This document shows, piece after piece, positions 1 to 10,584 of a stretch of 64,000 nucleotides of DNA (position 1 is its first letter; each line of letters starts with the position of its first letter). This DNA comes from Chamaelirium japonicum (Eukaryota > Streptophyta > Magnoliopsida > Liliales > Melanthiaceae), in contig OX393554.1 in NCBI GenBank assembly GCA_947650365.1, forward strand, positions 34,627,877 to 34,691,876. Reading direction: 5' to 3'. Below the pieces are notes generated by a model. The model had not been told where the DNA came from and made no database searches. It saw only the letters and a list, made by a program, of their open reading frames with translations. The translations under genes were made by a program, and so were the position numbers.

Positions 1-20
1 AAAGGGAGACGAAAACAAAA

Positions 21-231
21 GATTACTTTGACTTACCCCTCCCCCCTATTTTGATATAGGTTCTTGTTGTTTCCCCCCCCCCAAACTTATTCAATATTAA
101 GATTACACTCCCATTTTGACGCTTGGACAGACGATTCTGTAAAAAATGAGCGGGGTAATCCTAATTTCGAATAATTTGGGAGGGTTAAGACTACACATAT
201 TATGAAAAATAGGGGTAAAATCAAAATAACC
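21..231. repeat. Degenerate foldback (MITE-like) with TTACCCC-rich arms
   Basis: The first ~100 bases (GATTACTTTGACTTACCCC, then AAACTTATTCAATATTAAGATTAC) pair imperfectly with the reverse complement of the last ~100 bases, making a long degenerate hairpin. No clear target duplication is visible. Elements with similar TTACCCC-type arms recur at about 24.28 kb and 63.2 kb, which suggests an old MITE family. No coding potential is seen. Confidence 0.45.
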
Positions 232-588
232 CAGATCTTTCTGCCACTGGACTGGGAATCTGATATTGCTACACCCCACCTCTGATATGGTCACTCCCTT
301 TAAGTTCTAGAAGGATTCGTAGTTAGAGGTAGAGGCGCATGCAGACGAAGACATGCATGCCAGATGGAGGGGATGAGGATTCGACATGCAAAGGAGGAGG
401 TGTGTTGGTGCTTTCCGCAGAACCTTTTTCCCGTTCTTATCTAGGGGTGTAAATTGGGCCGGGCCGGGCCATACTGAGTGAAGTCCAACTAGGCCCACCA
501 GGCTGTCTTGGCCTGACATGTTAATGTTTTCTTATTTTTAATTGATCAATTAATTATATAAAAAAAATATTTGCTATACCCCTCAGAT

Positions 589-1063
589 TAGGGGTGGCAA
601 TCCTTGACCCGACCCGCCAACCTGACCCGAACCCGACCCGAAGTTAGCGGGTTTGGGTTTGGCCTAACGGGTTCGGGACATAAACAGGTTGACCCGATTG
701 ACGCGTTTATTTAATGAGTCGGGTTCGTGTTTGTACTTATAACCCGATTGACCCGACTTGACCCGTTTACCATATGGGTCGTGTCAACCCGACCCGACCC
801 AATCAGGCCCAATCCGACCCGTCTGATCCAACCCGACAGGTTTACATGGGTTCTGTTGACCCAACCCGAGCCAACACGACCCCGACTTGTTTAGTAAACG
901 GGTTAAACGGGCCAGGTCGGGTCAACCCGTTTATTAGGCGGGTCGGATTTGGATTTAAGATTTTGACCCGTTTATTAAACGGGTCGGATTCTGGTTGGGT
1001 GTTTTGCCCTTATACCTATGTCTCAACCCGACCTGAACCCTACCCGACCCATTGCCACCCCTA
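589..1063. mobile_element. Non-autonomous hAT-like element with 8-bp TSD
   Basis: The element begins TAGGGGTGGCAAT and ends ATTGCCACCCCTA, so the termini are inverted repeats. It is bordered by the identical 8-bp duplication CCTCAGAT (581-588 and 1064-1071). An 8-bp TSD and a TAGGGGTG terminus are typical of hAT elements. The interior is a low-complexity run of GACCCG/CGGGTC words with no plausible transposase, so it would depend on a transposase from elsewhere. Confidence 0.8.
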
Positions 1064-1194
1064 CCTCAGATTTAGCTGTTGGTTGGGATATTTTGATCAT
1101 TTTCGCCCCCCCCCCATAAAATCTATTTATATAACATGGTACGTCGGTTTTTTGCTGACTAGACAAAACGGAAGATGACTAAGACAAGCTGACT

Positions 1195-1508
1195 GGACAA
1201 AAATGAACCGAATAGATCTAACCATTCGTTCAAAAATCAACCACACGATTTCTCATTGGTTTCAAATCTCAACCCATTTAAACTGCACTGAACACCTAAA
1301 ATCCCGGCCCATTGAAAGTGCACTAAACCTTGACCAAAACGGAACAAAAAAGCTGACTATGACAACCTGACTAGATAAAAATGAACCGAATAGATCTAAC
1401 CATTCATTCAAAAATCAATGCACGATCTCTCCTTGATTTCAAATCTCAACCCATTTAAACTGCACTAAACCCCTAAGATCCCGGCCCATTGAAACTGCAC
1501 TAAACCTT
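1195..1508. repeat. Two-copy tandem duplication, period ~178 bp
   Basis: The block starting ATGAACCGAATAGATCTAACC at ~1203 recurs at ~1381, and the following sequence (ATCTCAACCCATTTAAACTGCACT, CCCGGCCCATTGAAA) is repeated in the same order with small changes. No gene is seen in it. Confidence 0.75.
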
Positions 1509-1744
1509 ACCGTTCATCTCGTGATCGTTGTTTGCATCAACGGCTATAAACCCGCCTGCTCAAATTTCGGTCGCCCCAAACCATCGGGTCGATCTCGAGG
1601 AATCCATTCGAACAAAGACAACTGTGATTAATCGATTATAGGGGGAGGGGAGTTGATCGCGCCGAAGGTGCCCCGCTTCGTGCCAAACGGCACGGGCAAG
1701 GGAATGGTTGTCCCTATGAATGCCGGTGTTGTTCTCGAAAGTAT

Positions 1745-1863
1745 TTTGTTGCCGAAGGAGTTCAAGTGTGTTGCCAGCCGAAGGCGGCCCACTGCAGTGC
1801 CGACAGGCGTGTTGCCGCCAAAGGCGGCCCACTGCAGTGCCGACAGGCACGGGCATGCACTAG
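1745..1863 (+). mobile_element. Helitron-like 3' terminus with short minisatellite
   Basis: Two copies of a ~42-bp unit (GTGTTGCCGCCAAAGGCGGC...CAGTGCCGACAG) end in a small hairpin, GTGCC-GACA-GGCAC. After 11 bases comes CTAG followed by T. A hairpin ~11 bases before CTAG/T is the known form of a Helitron 3' end. A related end occurs at 17189. The 5' TC terminus was not found, so the element length is unknown and the class is provisional. Confidence 0.45.
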
Positions 1864-3199
1864 TGTTAACATGGCAGTGACGACATGCATATGCAGCCAG
1901 CAGAGCTTTAAAGCCACCGGTGTCGTGCCGGGCTGGCAACGGTCGAATACATAAATCTAAATTATCAATTTTTAAAGAAACCAAACCATCTCTAACTCAA
2001 TTTTTTCTTACGTTTTTTTATTTATTCCCGTTTCATTTTAGAGCAGTGGAAATCTATTAGATTTTCTACTATATTTGATTTATTTTCTTCATTTTCCTTG
2101 TAAAAAAACAACAAAAATTAAGTGGAGTGGAAAAAACTTTTACATAAATTATTTCCTTTATCTTATTTAATTGGAAACCAAAAGATCAGACCCTTGTAAG
2201 ACAAAACAAACATTTGAATCCTTATTCCATCAACAATATTGATCTTAATTAGGCATTGGTTCTATCCAACATTACAAGATGAAATTACTCAAGTTTTTAC
2301 CTATATTATTTTCTAAACTTAGAATCAGCCATTGTCGAGAATTGAGAGAAAAAAAAAAATAATGAGATCTTACAAGAGTGATCGAGAGTGACTTACTATT
2401 AAGCATCGAGATTAATGTTTTTTGGCACCAAGGCTGAAGAGAAAAGAGGAGAAGCACTGCAAGGCTGCAACAGCTTGCAAGGTGGAGCGAAATAATGGGC
2501 GGCGCAGCAGCGTCGAAGGAGTTAGAGATGAAAGCGCATGCAAATACCCTTGATCCCAGATCTAGTTAGATAGCTAGCTCGAAAACTGATTGTGAGAACG
2601 GGACGGTTCTACAACTTCTACACATGAATAAGTTGTGGGAAAAAATGTTGCTAATAACAATTTGCAAGTCGTGATATCACAAGGCATGAAAGAAACTCTC
2701 AATTCTCTTCCACTCCGCTTATGGCCTTATCGGATGCAAACATACAAGGTCCTAAATGATCAAAAGATACAAAAGCACGCAAGAGGTTTTTAAGTGGAAA
2801 TTCAATCGGGAAAAAGCACCCTGGCAAGCCGAATGAGCCCCTTCACTACAGCTACCCGCGACAAGGTAAATGGATTACAGAAAACCCCAGAAGTTACCCC
2901 CGATGACCTTATGCTGACGAGCCCAGCCGCTCCTTACAGTGACGACCGGACACACCCTATCTCATCATCCGCTCCTTACGACCCCATGCTTTTGAGCCTG
3001 CTCCTAATGGTGACAAGTGGCTGCACATCGCTATTAATAGTACACCCGTCACATTTCTTTGCTTAAATTTGCATCCCAATTCCTCGTCCCAGTACGTTGA
3101 TGTGGCTTTGTTTCCTTGGCAACTAATGCATCCCACCTAACCTATGATGAGCGTGGGTGCTGATTGTAACCCCTGAAGCGCCGCCTCGATGGCCTTCCA
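1864..3199. other. Intergenic, no recognisable gene
   Basis: AT-rich sequence followed by ordinary-composition sequence. An open stretch at 2794-3066 (+) has no recognisable domain. No RNA gene or transposon terminus is seen. The right end probably contains the breakpoint of the truncated copia fragment that follows. Confidence 0.5.
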
Positions 3200-3711
3200 C
3201 CAGCAGCGAGAGATTGAATAAGAGCGCCCATAGCAATAGAAAGATACTCAAGGACGCAATCAGATCAAAAGATCTTGATGCGTCGACCTAACTGCGTATG
3301 AACCATGGAGGTAAAATCCTGATAAACTTGGAGTACATCTTAGCGACGACGTAAAAGATACTTCCAGGTTGTAACGACTAAAATCATCGACAAAAGAAAC
3401 ATAATATAAATAACCATTCATAAATGGGAGAGGAGAGGGTCCCAAATATCATAGTGAACTAGATCAAATGGAGCAGAGCTTTGAGATGTCTAGATGAAAA
3501 GGAAAGGGTTGCAGTTTCTGCAAGCTTACAAGCTAGCAGTACAAGTAGATAATGACAAAAAAGGACCATAACATAGAGCTCCAGACTTGAGTAATATCTT
3601 AAGTCGTGATTTTGACACATGACCCAATCTTCTGTGCCACAAGTCGACATCAAAAGTGACATCTCCATAAAAACCAGAAGATGATTGAGATGGAGAGTGT
3701 AGAAACTTCAT
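3200..3711 (-). pseudogene. Ty1/copia integrase remnant
   Basis: The minus-strand frame at 3526-3711 contains DLWHRRLGHVSKSRL, the zinc-binding start of copia integrases (GAG-pre-integrase region). The frame at 3260-3445 contains YYVSFVDDFSRY, the start of the catalytic core. Downstream, in a third frame, a degenerate 'SDCVLEY' corresponds to the second catalytic aspartate block. The frames are not contiguous and the final catalytic glutamate region is absent. It is a dead fragment. Confidence 0.7.
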
Positions 3712-5652
3712 CTAGTACAACCCGTTTGTCCTACGATATGCTCCAATCAGTCGGCCAGAGCACATATCCTATACAGAGAAAGAAGTAGAAGTAAATGTCA
3801 TAGAGCAGCCAGAATCACATAAAGACTAAAAGAAATAAGGTGCATGTGAAGTACTGTCGAAGCGTGAAGCACAGAGGATAGCGAGTGGCGACTAGTGGGA
3901 GCGGAGGTTGCAGTAATGGATCCAAACTGTGAGATGGACTAAATGAGAACCATCCACAGTATGGATCAATGGGAGGTGTGTCGTAGGCTGGAAGCAGTGA
4001 GCAGTAAGGCATATGGAGTCATGTGGTATGATGCAACCCGAATCCAATATCCAAACAACAGAACTACCATAAGAGATGAAGAAGACTGAAGCGCTTGAAG
4101 GTCCAGGAGGAGTGGCAGACTACTAAGAGAGTCAAACCTGAGGTAGCTCCTTGCGAAGTGATTATAGATCACCAACCCAGGCTATAGAAGCAACAATAGC
4201 TGCAATGTGAGACGGTCGACCACGTCCTCATCTTCGAAAATCCGAATGTCTCTTAGAAAGTTCTAAGTATGGAGGATGTTTCTATGGATGAAGCAAATAA
4301 CAGGAGTCCACGTCATGCCCTGTATTATAACAGTGGCTGCATAACAGCTTGCCTCGTGAAGCAATGGCAACAAAAGAAGGCACAGAGATAATCTGAGGGC
4401 CTTAAATAGGAGGCGGTGGTGCAGCAGCTAGTACACCATGAAGACTGGGTAGAAGAGACAAAGCTCTGGAGGCGAGTGTACGTAGATGAGTCTCCTCGGC
4501 TATTAGCTCTGTGACAAGCTCATCGAAGTGAGGAAGGGGTATCCCAGTGAAGAAGTTGCCTCGTACCTCGCCAGAGCACTGAACTCAAGATGAAGAGCAG
4601 TGAAGAACTGGTAGATCTGAAGACGATTCTAGTAGAGCTGATACTCCAGAGCATGCAACGGATCAAGGACAGGAGCAAGATATGTAGATCCCGCCAGTAG
4701 GACTGTATCTTATAGTAAAACTATTGAATGGAGAACTCGTCCTGTTGTCCCGACTTGGCCTAAGTAAGAAGTTGATACTCTCGTGTGTCACTTTTCTTAA
4801 CAAAGAGAGAAGTGAGATATCCCAGATCGTAGCAGCGGTGTCAAGACAAACAATGTACCGGTGCAAGAGAACGATCCACAGAGGCAACGAGATAGACCTT
4901 GATGCACTAATCATGAAGCTGCCATGGACCATACTCAGCATTATAAAAGTGTAGGCAATAGAGTCATCAAGGTGCCCTTGAAGATTGCAAATCCTTGAGA
5001 GCAGATTCCACCATGGCCGACCATACCAGCCAGTCGAAAGCTTCTTGGAGAAGACAACATATTGCAAGAGGAAAAAAAATCCCTAGGCACTTCATAGGGA
5101 GTCACGATTGGCAAGGTCGAAGGGGTCGTCATCGACAAGGATGAGGTCATTGCACAAGAAGAGAGGCCACAAGGCAACAACATTTTGTACCGGCGGTGTT
5201 AAGGTTCGGAAACACGTCGCAGGAGATGGCTGTAGGCACATTGGGCTCATGAGTATCAAAGACGTTAACGAATAGAGATGCATGCTCGGGATCAGAGGCT
5301 ATGAGCAGGTGCAGGCTGGAGACTGGCTAGGCTACGGTCTCACAAGATCAGGCAGACGGCGTGGCTGCGAGCGCACCAGTTATGGGCTCGCAAAGAAGGG
5401 TGCAGTCAGTGCGAGTTGAAGGTGGCTGGGCTGCAAGTTCACGAGATAGGGACACGGGTTCGCAAGATCAATCGCAGATGGTGGCTCGCGAGGGATAGAG
5501 ACAGCGGGGTTGCATGCTCATGGACAACAACAAGCGATGTCCGGGCCCGGATCAGCCACGATACACTAGATCGCGTGTTACAGAGGCAGCACAGCTGCGA
5601 GATCGCGAGTGTCCGGGTGTCGATCATGACGGCGCGGGCGCGAAATGATAGC

Positions 5653-5655
<3 letters not shown>

Positions 5656-5738
<83 letters not shown>

Positions 5739-5757
5739 CACGGATCGAAGAAAGTCA

Positions 5758-5794
<37 letters not shown>

Positions 5795-5818
5795 CACGGA
5801 TCGAAGAAAGTCAAGGGA
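5656..5818. repeat. (GA)n microsatellite with duplicated 26-bp spacer
   Basis: An 82-bp GA tract is followed by GGCACGGATCGAAGAAAGTC, then a second GA tract (5761-5793), then the same spacer again. The unit (GA tract plus spacer) has been duplicated. It lies in the leader of the truncated copia element, between the PBS and gag. Confidence 0.9.
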
Positions 5819-5849
5819 GCCAGTGATGGTGTCGATGGCAATCAACCTA

Positions 5850-5861
5850 GTTCTGATACCA
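5850..5861 (-). promoter_or_regulatory. Primer binding site of the truncated copia element
   Basis: On the minus strand TGGTATCAGAAC lies two bases inside the LTR end. This matches the 3' end of initiator tRNA-Met with one change from the usual TGGTATCAGAGC. Confidence 0.75.
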
Positions 5862-5863
5862 TT

Positions 5864-6375
5864 TGACAAACCCTAAGTGAGGGAAAAAGAAAGAGGGGGA
5901 GAGACAGGCTACGGTTTGGAGAGAGAATATATTGATCTCCATTATGGGCCAATATGCCAAGTATATAGATAATACATGTGCAGCCTCCATATATAGTATA
6001 TGTGCATATACATAATAAACACAATATCTTAACACATGAAAAGGAGATATCAAAAACTTACTACAGAGGGCTAACATACGGGGGAACATCGAGGGGCAGA
6101 CAGGCTAACGTGCAGGGCATCTCTAAGGTATAGGGGAAATCCCGAAGGCCTCTTGAAGCTCAATCAAATAGATAAAAATATTGAAACAAAGTTGGCCCAG
6201 TGTACAAAACTACTCATGAAGCCCAAAGCCCATTCGCAGCCCATGGCCCATGTGTTATTTACCAACCCTTGACCAAGACCAAAAAGAAAACCCATGTGCA
6301 CTCCCCTAGCCACTTAGTCATCTGGCTTTATTTGTTATGATAAATAATTAATATAGTTTTATAATATACCTAACA
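5864..6375 (-). repeat. 5' LTR of the truncated copia element
   Basis: On the minus strand it begins TGTTAGGTATATTATAAAAC and ends GGGTTTGTCA just before the PBS, giving the TG...CA form of an LTR. No second copy is present in the window, so the partner LTR is lost or outside. Confidence 0.65.
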
Positions 6376-6913
6376 TCAACTCCATTGAAATATTGTTGCT
6401 GCCCTCGAAATGTTTTGTTGCCACCTCCCTCAAAATATTGTTGGAGGCCCTCGAAATGTTTTTTGTCGCCCTCAATTACAATAAATAATCGAAATATTTA
6501 TTCATGCCAGCAATTCTAATAAACAGATGACCTAAATACGATAAGAACAACCCTAATAGCGGATCGCACACGTTCATTATTTAAAATAAATAACCTCCTA
6601 AGATAAGAAAAACAATCTCTAGTAACCGATTCCGGGGGTAAGCGAGGGTCTCAATACAATCCTCGCGCATCATGCTCGATAGTTGATGCCTAAGTTAGAT
6701 GCAAAGTATTTAACTTAGATGCAGAAATTCAAAGCATTTCCCACAACTTAAAATCAAAACCACCTGGCAATTGAAAGCTGGAGTTGAAGGATGGCACCTT
6801 CTGTTCTCAAATTCACCACCAACACAACCCTCCCTCACCCTTTTCAAACCTTGTGGAAGCTTTCACTTACATTAGAAACAGATAATTTATATTCAGACCA
6901 CATGCACTCCATA
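6376..6913. other. Region downstream of the Rab gene
   Basis: Between the copia remnant and the Rab stop codon. On the minus strand AATAAA at 6497-6502 is a possible polyadenylation signal about 410 bases after the stop codon. Near 6.4-6.5 kb CCCTCGAAATGTTTT is repeated. No further gene is seen. Confidence 0.4.
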
Positions 6914-7376
6914 TCATGTACAAGCACATGCAGACCCTTTCCTCATAGCACTAGTTTCCATCACAGAACCCTCAGAAAGAACTGCCACTGTGGTCCCTTT
7001 CAGCATGAAGACATCACCTTCAGCACACTTCCTTCCTTCTCCACACTCCAAGGCCTTTCTAGAGACCACCCCATGGATCTCCTCTATAAGCCTTAGGAAA
7101 GCACTCTCCACATTTTCGCCGCTAAGCGCTGATGCCTCCGAGAAGAAGAGCCCTTGTTCCTCCGCGAATTCCATCGCGTCTTCTGTCGAGACGGCCCTTT
7201 GGTCCGCGAGATCAGCCTTGTTCCCGATCAGCATGACAACAATGGAGTTGTCAGCATGGCCCCTTAGCTCCTCAACCCACCTTGCGACGTGATCGAATGT
7301 GTGCCTTTTGGTGATGTCGTAAACTATCATTGCCCCGAGAGCTCCTCTGTAATAAGCACTAGTGACTGCTCGGTAC
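6914..7376 (-). CDS. Rab GTPase, RABA type, exon 2
   Basis: Second and last coding exon of a plant Rab11-class (RABA) small GTPase. These GTPases switch between GTP and GDP forms on trans-Golgi/recycling-endosome membranes and steer secretory vesicles. The exon follows an acceptor TTGTGTTGCAG and completes the split Arg81 codon. It encodes [13 protein letters not shown], the G4 motif GNKAD (132-136) and the G5 motif SAL (163-165). The protein ends CACT, so Cys231 and Cys233 form a CXC-type geranylgeranylation signal. Joined to exon 1 the reading frame is 705 bases (234 aa plus stop), a normal length for the family. The C-terminal words [14 protein letters not shown] and VSRKALE look most like the RABA3 subgroup. 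That subgroup call is from memory and less sure than the family call. Confidence 0.93.
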
Positions 7377-7556
7377 CTGCAACACAAGAACTAAATTGGT
7401 ATGAAAGGGAGAAAATTAACCGTGACGACATTTATAAAGATGACGATGATGATGGCGGCAACAACCATGATGTATCGCTGATTTCGATGTTTTACATAAT
7501 CATATAGAAGTAGGGGAAGTACGGGAGAAAAGGATCATAAAGAAGTCAGCCGTCAG

Positions 7557-7880
7557 TGTTGGAAGATTAGTCCCACCTCGGTAAAGTAGAGGGCAGAAAC
7601 GATCCTTATATGTATGTTGAGACCTCATCTCAATACCCGGGTTTTGCGATTAAGGAAATCTCACATGGTATCAGAGCCTAACCGTACACTCACCTATCGG
7701 GTGTGGTCCCCACACATCTATCATCCACGTGACAAGGACCACAAAAAGATTGGCCTGCACGTGAGGGGGAGTGTTGGAAGATTAATCCTACCTCGGTAAA
7801 GTAGAGGGCGGAAATGATCCTTATATGTATGTTGAGACCTCATCTCAATACCTGGGTTTTGGGATTGAGAAAATCTCACA
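7557..7880 (+). mobile_element. TRIM/SMART-type miniature LTR retrotransposon
   Basis: Two 109-bp LTRs (7557-7665 and 7772-7880), beginning TGTTGGAAGATTA and ending AATCTCACA, surround an interior of only 106 bp. The PBS TGGTATCAGAGC touches the 5' LTR and the purine tract GTGAGGGGGAG touches the 3' LTR. The 5-bp target duplication GTCAG flanks both sides (7552-7556 and 7881-7885). The LTRs differ at 8 of 109 positions, so it is moderately old. It has no coding capacity and must be mobilised in trans by a copia-type element. Confidence 0.92.
7666..7677 (+). promoter_or_regulatory. PBS of the TRIM element
   Basis: TGGTATCAGAGC, complementary to the 3' end of initiator tRNA-Met, lies directly after the 5' LTR. 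Confidence 0.9.
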
Positions 7881-7885
7881 GTCAG

Positions 7886-9119
7886 GTCTATGTGCCATGT
7901 CCAATGAGTCTTCAAGTTTTATGTCAATAGAGATCATGTACAACTTAATAGGGGAGAAAAACATGCTCTTAGACCTGTCAATGGATCGGGATTTCATCCG
8001 AAACTGGTCCAAATCCAATCCGTTAAGCCGTTTTGGATGATATTTTTTAATCTAATGACCCGATAACGGTCCGAATCCGGTAACATGTTTAGCTAACAAA
8101 TCGGATATGGATTAGGCCAATCCGATCTTTTAAGAACCTCGTCCGACAAATAATAACAAACATATTTTATTTTTTTGACCGTTAGATTAGATTGCTTCAT
8201 ATCTAAGTCCCTAAGGGTTAATATGAAAAATGTTCTCTTGATTCTTCAATCGAGACTCATATTTTATCATGGCCTTTCCGAGTCCTGAGTTTGGAATTGA
8301 CTGCTCTTCTGCAGATTCAACGCTCAATGATATCAATAGGCCGATGTAGACTTGTTAATGGACTGGATTTTGGTCTGAATCCAAACCAATCCATAACAAG
8401 TTTGGATTGGGTTTTTTTTAATCGGGTGCCCAATAACGAACCGAATCTGATAGCTCATTTACTTATTTATAACGAGCTACGGTGTTAGCTCCAAATATAA
8501 AAAGCTTACTTGTAACTCTTTGTACCTGATTCGCTTGTAACCTTCTTTTTTCAATAAACTGGTAGGGGTCTAAACTGAACCCCCCTCCTATTTTGAGGGA
8601 TTCAAAAAACGGATAGATAAAGAGTGCAAGAGTAGTTGTCGTCGTCTCAGATTTGTTAATATGAGACCTTGTACTCTTAGAGTATAGTTGTCGTGGTCTC
8701 AGATTTGTTGATATGAGACCATATACTCTTGGTTTTCTAGTGGATTTCTCTCTATCATCGCCCGTGGTTTTTTCCTCTCATCTGAGGAGGGCTTTCAAGT
8801 AAAATCTTTGTGTTGTGATGTGTTCTTTCTTTACTTTTGTTGATTTCACTAGATCGAAGCCTTGATCATTGTTGATCAATTTTTCACTGATCTCTTACTA
8901 TTTCTACCCTTTCAGTCGTCTTTAGACTATTTTGTATGGTTAGATTTTACAATTCACGATAGATCCGCCTCAAAACACCTAATCTTTTCAAGCTAGACCG
9001 TTGAATCAAAAATCAAATCGACGCATTTCAAAAGAGTATAGGCAATCATCTTAAGTGTGTTAGAGAGAATTGGGTGGGTGTAAATGAGAGATGTATTTAG
9101 GGTGTAAGTGAGAGATGTA

Positions 9120-9123
<4 letters not shown>
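7886..9123. other. Intron sequence, no gene; short tandem duplication near 8.65 kb
   Basis: A ~52-bp unit (AGTTGTCGT.GTCTCAGATTTGTT.ATATGAGACC) is repeated twice at about 8632-8735, and each copy contains an inverted repeat (GGTCTCA...TGAGACC). At about 7970 and 8345 there are starts resembling hAT ends (GACCTGTCAATGGATCGG, GACTTGTTAATGGACTGG) but no matching right ends. No coding sequence is seen. Confidence 0.4.
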
Positions 9124-9192
<69 letters not shown>

Positions 9193-9299
9193 TTCAAGGG
9201 TTAATGCAGGTTAGTTTTTTTTTTTTTTTTTTCGTCTTTCATTCAATTCTTTCATTTCTTTACTTTTTTCATTTTGATTTTGTTTGTGCATATAAGTAG

Positions 9300-9352
<53 letters not shown>
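9124..9352. repeat. (GT)n(GA)n and (CT)n microsatellites
   Basis: A GT run (9124-9156) passes directly into a GA run (to 9189). After a T-rich stretch comes a CT run (9304-9352). They lie just upstream of the copia insertion in the Rab intron. Confidence 0.95.
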
Positions 9353-9417
9353 ATTTTGTTTGTGCAGATAAGTAGTTTCCTCCCCCCTCCCCCCCCCCCT
9401 CCTCTCTCTCTCTAATG

Positions 9418-10327
9418 TGTTACAAAAATTGGTTTTGATAGAATAATGAAAAAACCGGTTTTTGGTTTAGTCCCATATTGCCCGTGGGGAGATCTTTTAA
9501 TGCGTTTTTAATGGAACTCCTTTCATTGGGCTTTGTAGCTTCCCAAGAGCCAGGCCATAGCCCACCACACACGCGCGCGCGCGCGCCGAGCCGGGCCGGG
9601 CCGGGCCGGGCTCGGGCCGAGGCCGCGGCTCGCGAGCCGCGTGGACGCGAATGGTCTTCGGGCCTTGTTTTACACTGGGTTTTAATTTTTTTAATGTTTA
9701 ATGGAGATTTATTTCTTCCGTTACACTATTCACGAGGCTGAGCTAGGTTCATTGAACCTGGACCTCTGCACTGTCACATGCAACCATTTCACTTGACAGA
9801 GCAGTGAATGCTCATCAGTGCGTTGCATGCAATGGCTGAGAGTGTGGGGACGTTATGGCTAAGGACCTCTATATAAGAGAGGGTCCGGTGAAGCCAGAAA
9901 CACACCAAGCTAAGAGCTCTCTCCACTTTCTCTTTTCTTTCTCGTTCTCTCTTGTCTGGAGTGTCTGGAGTACGCTGAGAGTCCAAAAGGGGTTCCCTTC
10001 GGTGCTGAAGAGGAGTCCAGTCGTTGTACCCTGGGGAGCGTTCGTCGGAGGCCTTGAAGCACCTACCGAGGCGGCGAAATAGCTTTCAGGGCATTGTGCT
10101 AGCACAAGCCTCGACAACTGCTAAGTACCTTGTTCTTCTTCCTTCTTCCACCTCTTTGCCATATCTGTAGACAACCTTAGGACAACCTAAACCTTGTTTG
10201 ATTGTTGTGTTCAACCTTGCATGCTAAACCCCTTTAGATTGTTCAATTTGTTTTGCACTAGATTTGTTTCATCTCTACATTATGTTAGTCATCGTTTGAT
10301 TGTATTCATAGAGTAGAATACCCAACA
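9418..10327 (+). repeat. 5' LTR of copia element A
   Basis: 910 bp, begins TGTTACAAAAATTGG and ends TACCCAACA. A TATATAAG box lies at 9870. The GC-rich CGCGCG/GGGCC tract around 9570-9640 differs slightly in length from the other LTR. Confidence 0.95.
9870..9877 (+). promoter_or_regulatory. TATA box in the 5' LTR of element A
   Basis: TATATAAG within CCTCTATATAAGAGAGGG, about 450 bases into the LTR. It is the likely core promoter for the genomic RNA, with the same box in the 3' LTR at 15510. Confidence 0.7.
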
Positions 10328-10584
10328 GCTGAAAGCTATTTTCTTCGTTCTATTCTATTCCGGTTAGATCTAGATCCAATACGAGAGTGTTTAGATCTAG
10401 TCTCTTGTTACCTGTTAGAATTCCTTTGATTTTTCATAAGTTTGACGGTGTCGAGGAAAGCTTGACAAACCGGCATTAAATTGCCCTAGGAAGCTTGGTA
10501 CTTAAGCGAGCCAAGTGCTCCACCTCCTTCCTGGAGCTGACCTGGCCGTCAAATTTTTAAAAATTCAAAAGGAACTCTTCCTAG
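10328..10584 (+). other. Leader of copia element A with non-canonical primer site
   Basis: 257 bases between LTR and gag-pol start. The sequence touching the LTR is GCTGAAAGCTATTTTC, which does not match the 3' end of initiator tRNA-Met. The LTR edges are fixed by a perfect TSD, so the border is not in doubt. The primer may be an internal tRNA region or another tRNA. That is inference. Confidence 0.6.

Larger units (their letters stand above)
3200..6375 (-). mobile_element. Truncated, degenerate Ty1/copia element (5' half)
   Basis: Read on the minus strand the order is: 5' LTR (6375 to 5864), a PBS complementary to initiator tRNA-Met (TGGTATCAGAAC), a leader with GA repeats, gag-like remnants in several frames (about 5280-4660), then a pre-integrase and integrase-core remnant. 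Sequence similarity to pol stops near 3.2 kb. No reverse transcriptase, RNase H or 3' LTR is seen, so the 3' half is missing. Frames are broken throughout and it cannot encode proteins. Confidence 0.7.

Noticed and set aside
441-520. TAGGGGTGTAAATTGGGCCGGGCC as a further hAT element
   Set aside because: Only a left-end-like sequence is visible. No matching right terminus or target duplication was found.
2794-3066. 90-codon open frame as a gene
   Set aside because: No recognisable domain, no conserved motif, and no exon or promoter context.
5416-5866. Arg/Glu-repeat ORFs on both strands
   Set aside because: They are translations of the GA microsatellite in a copia leader.
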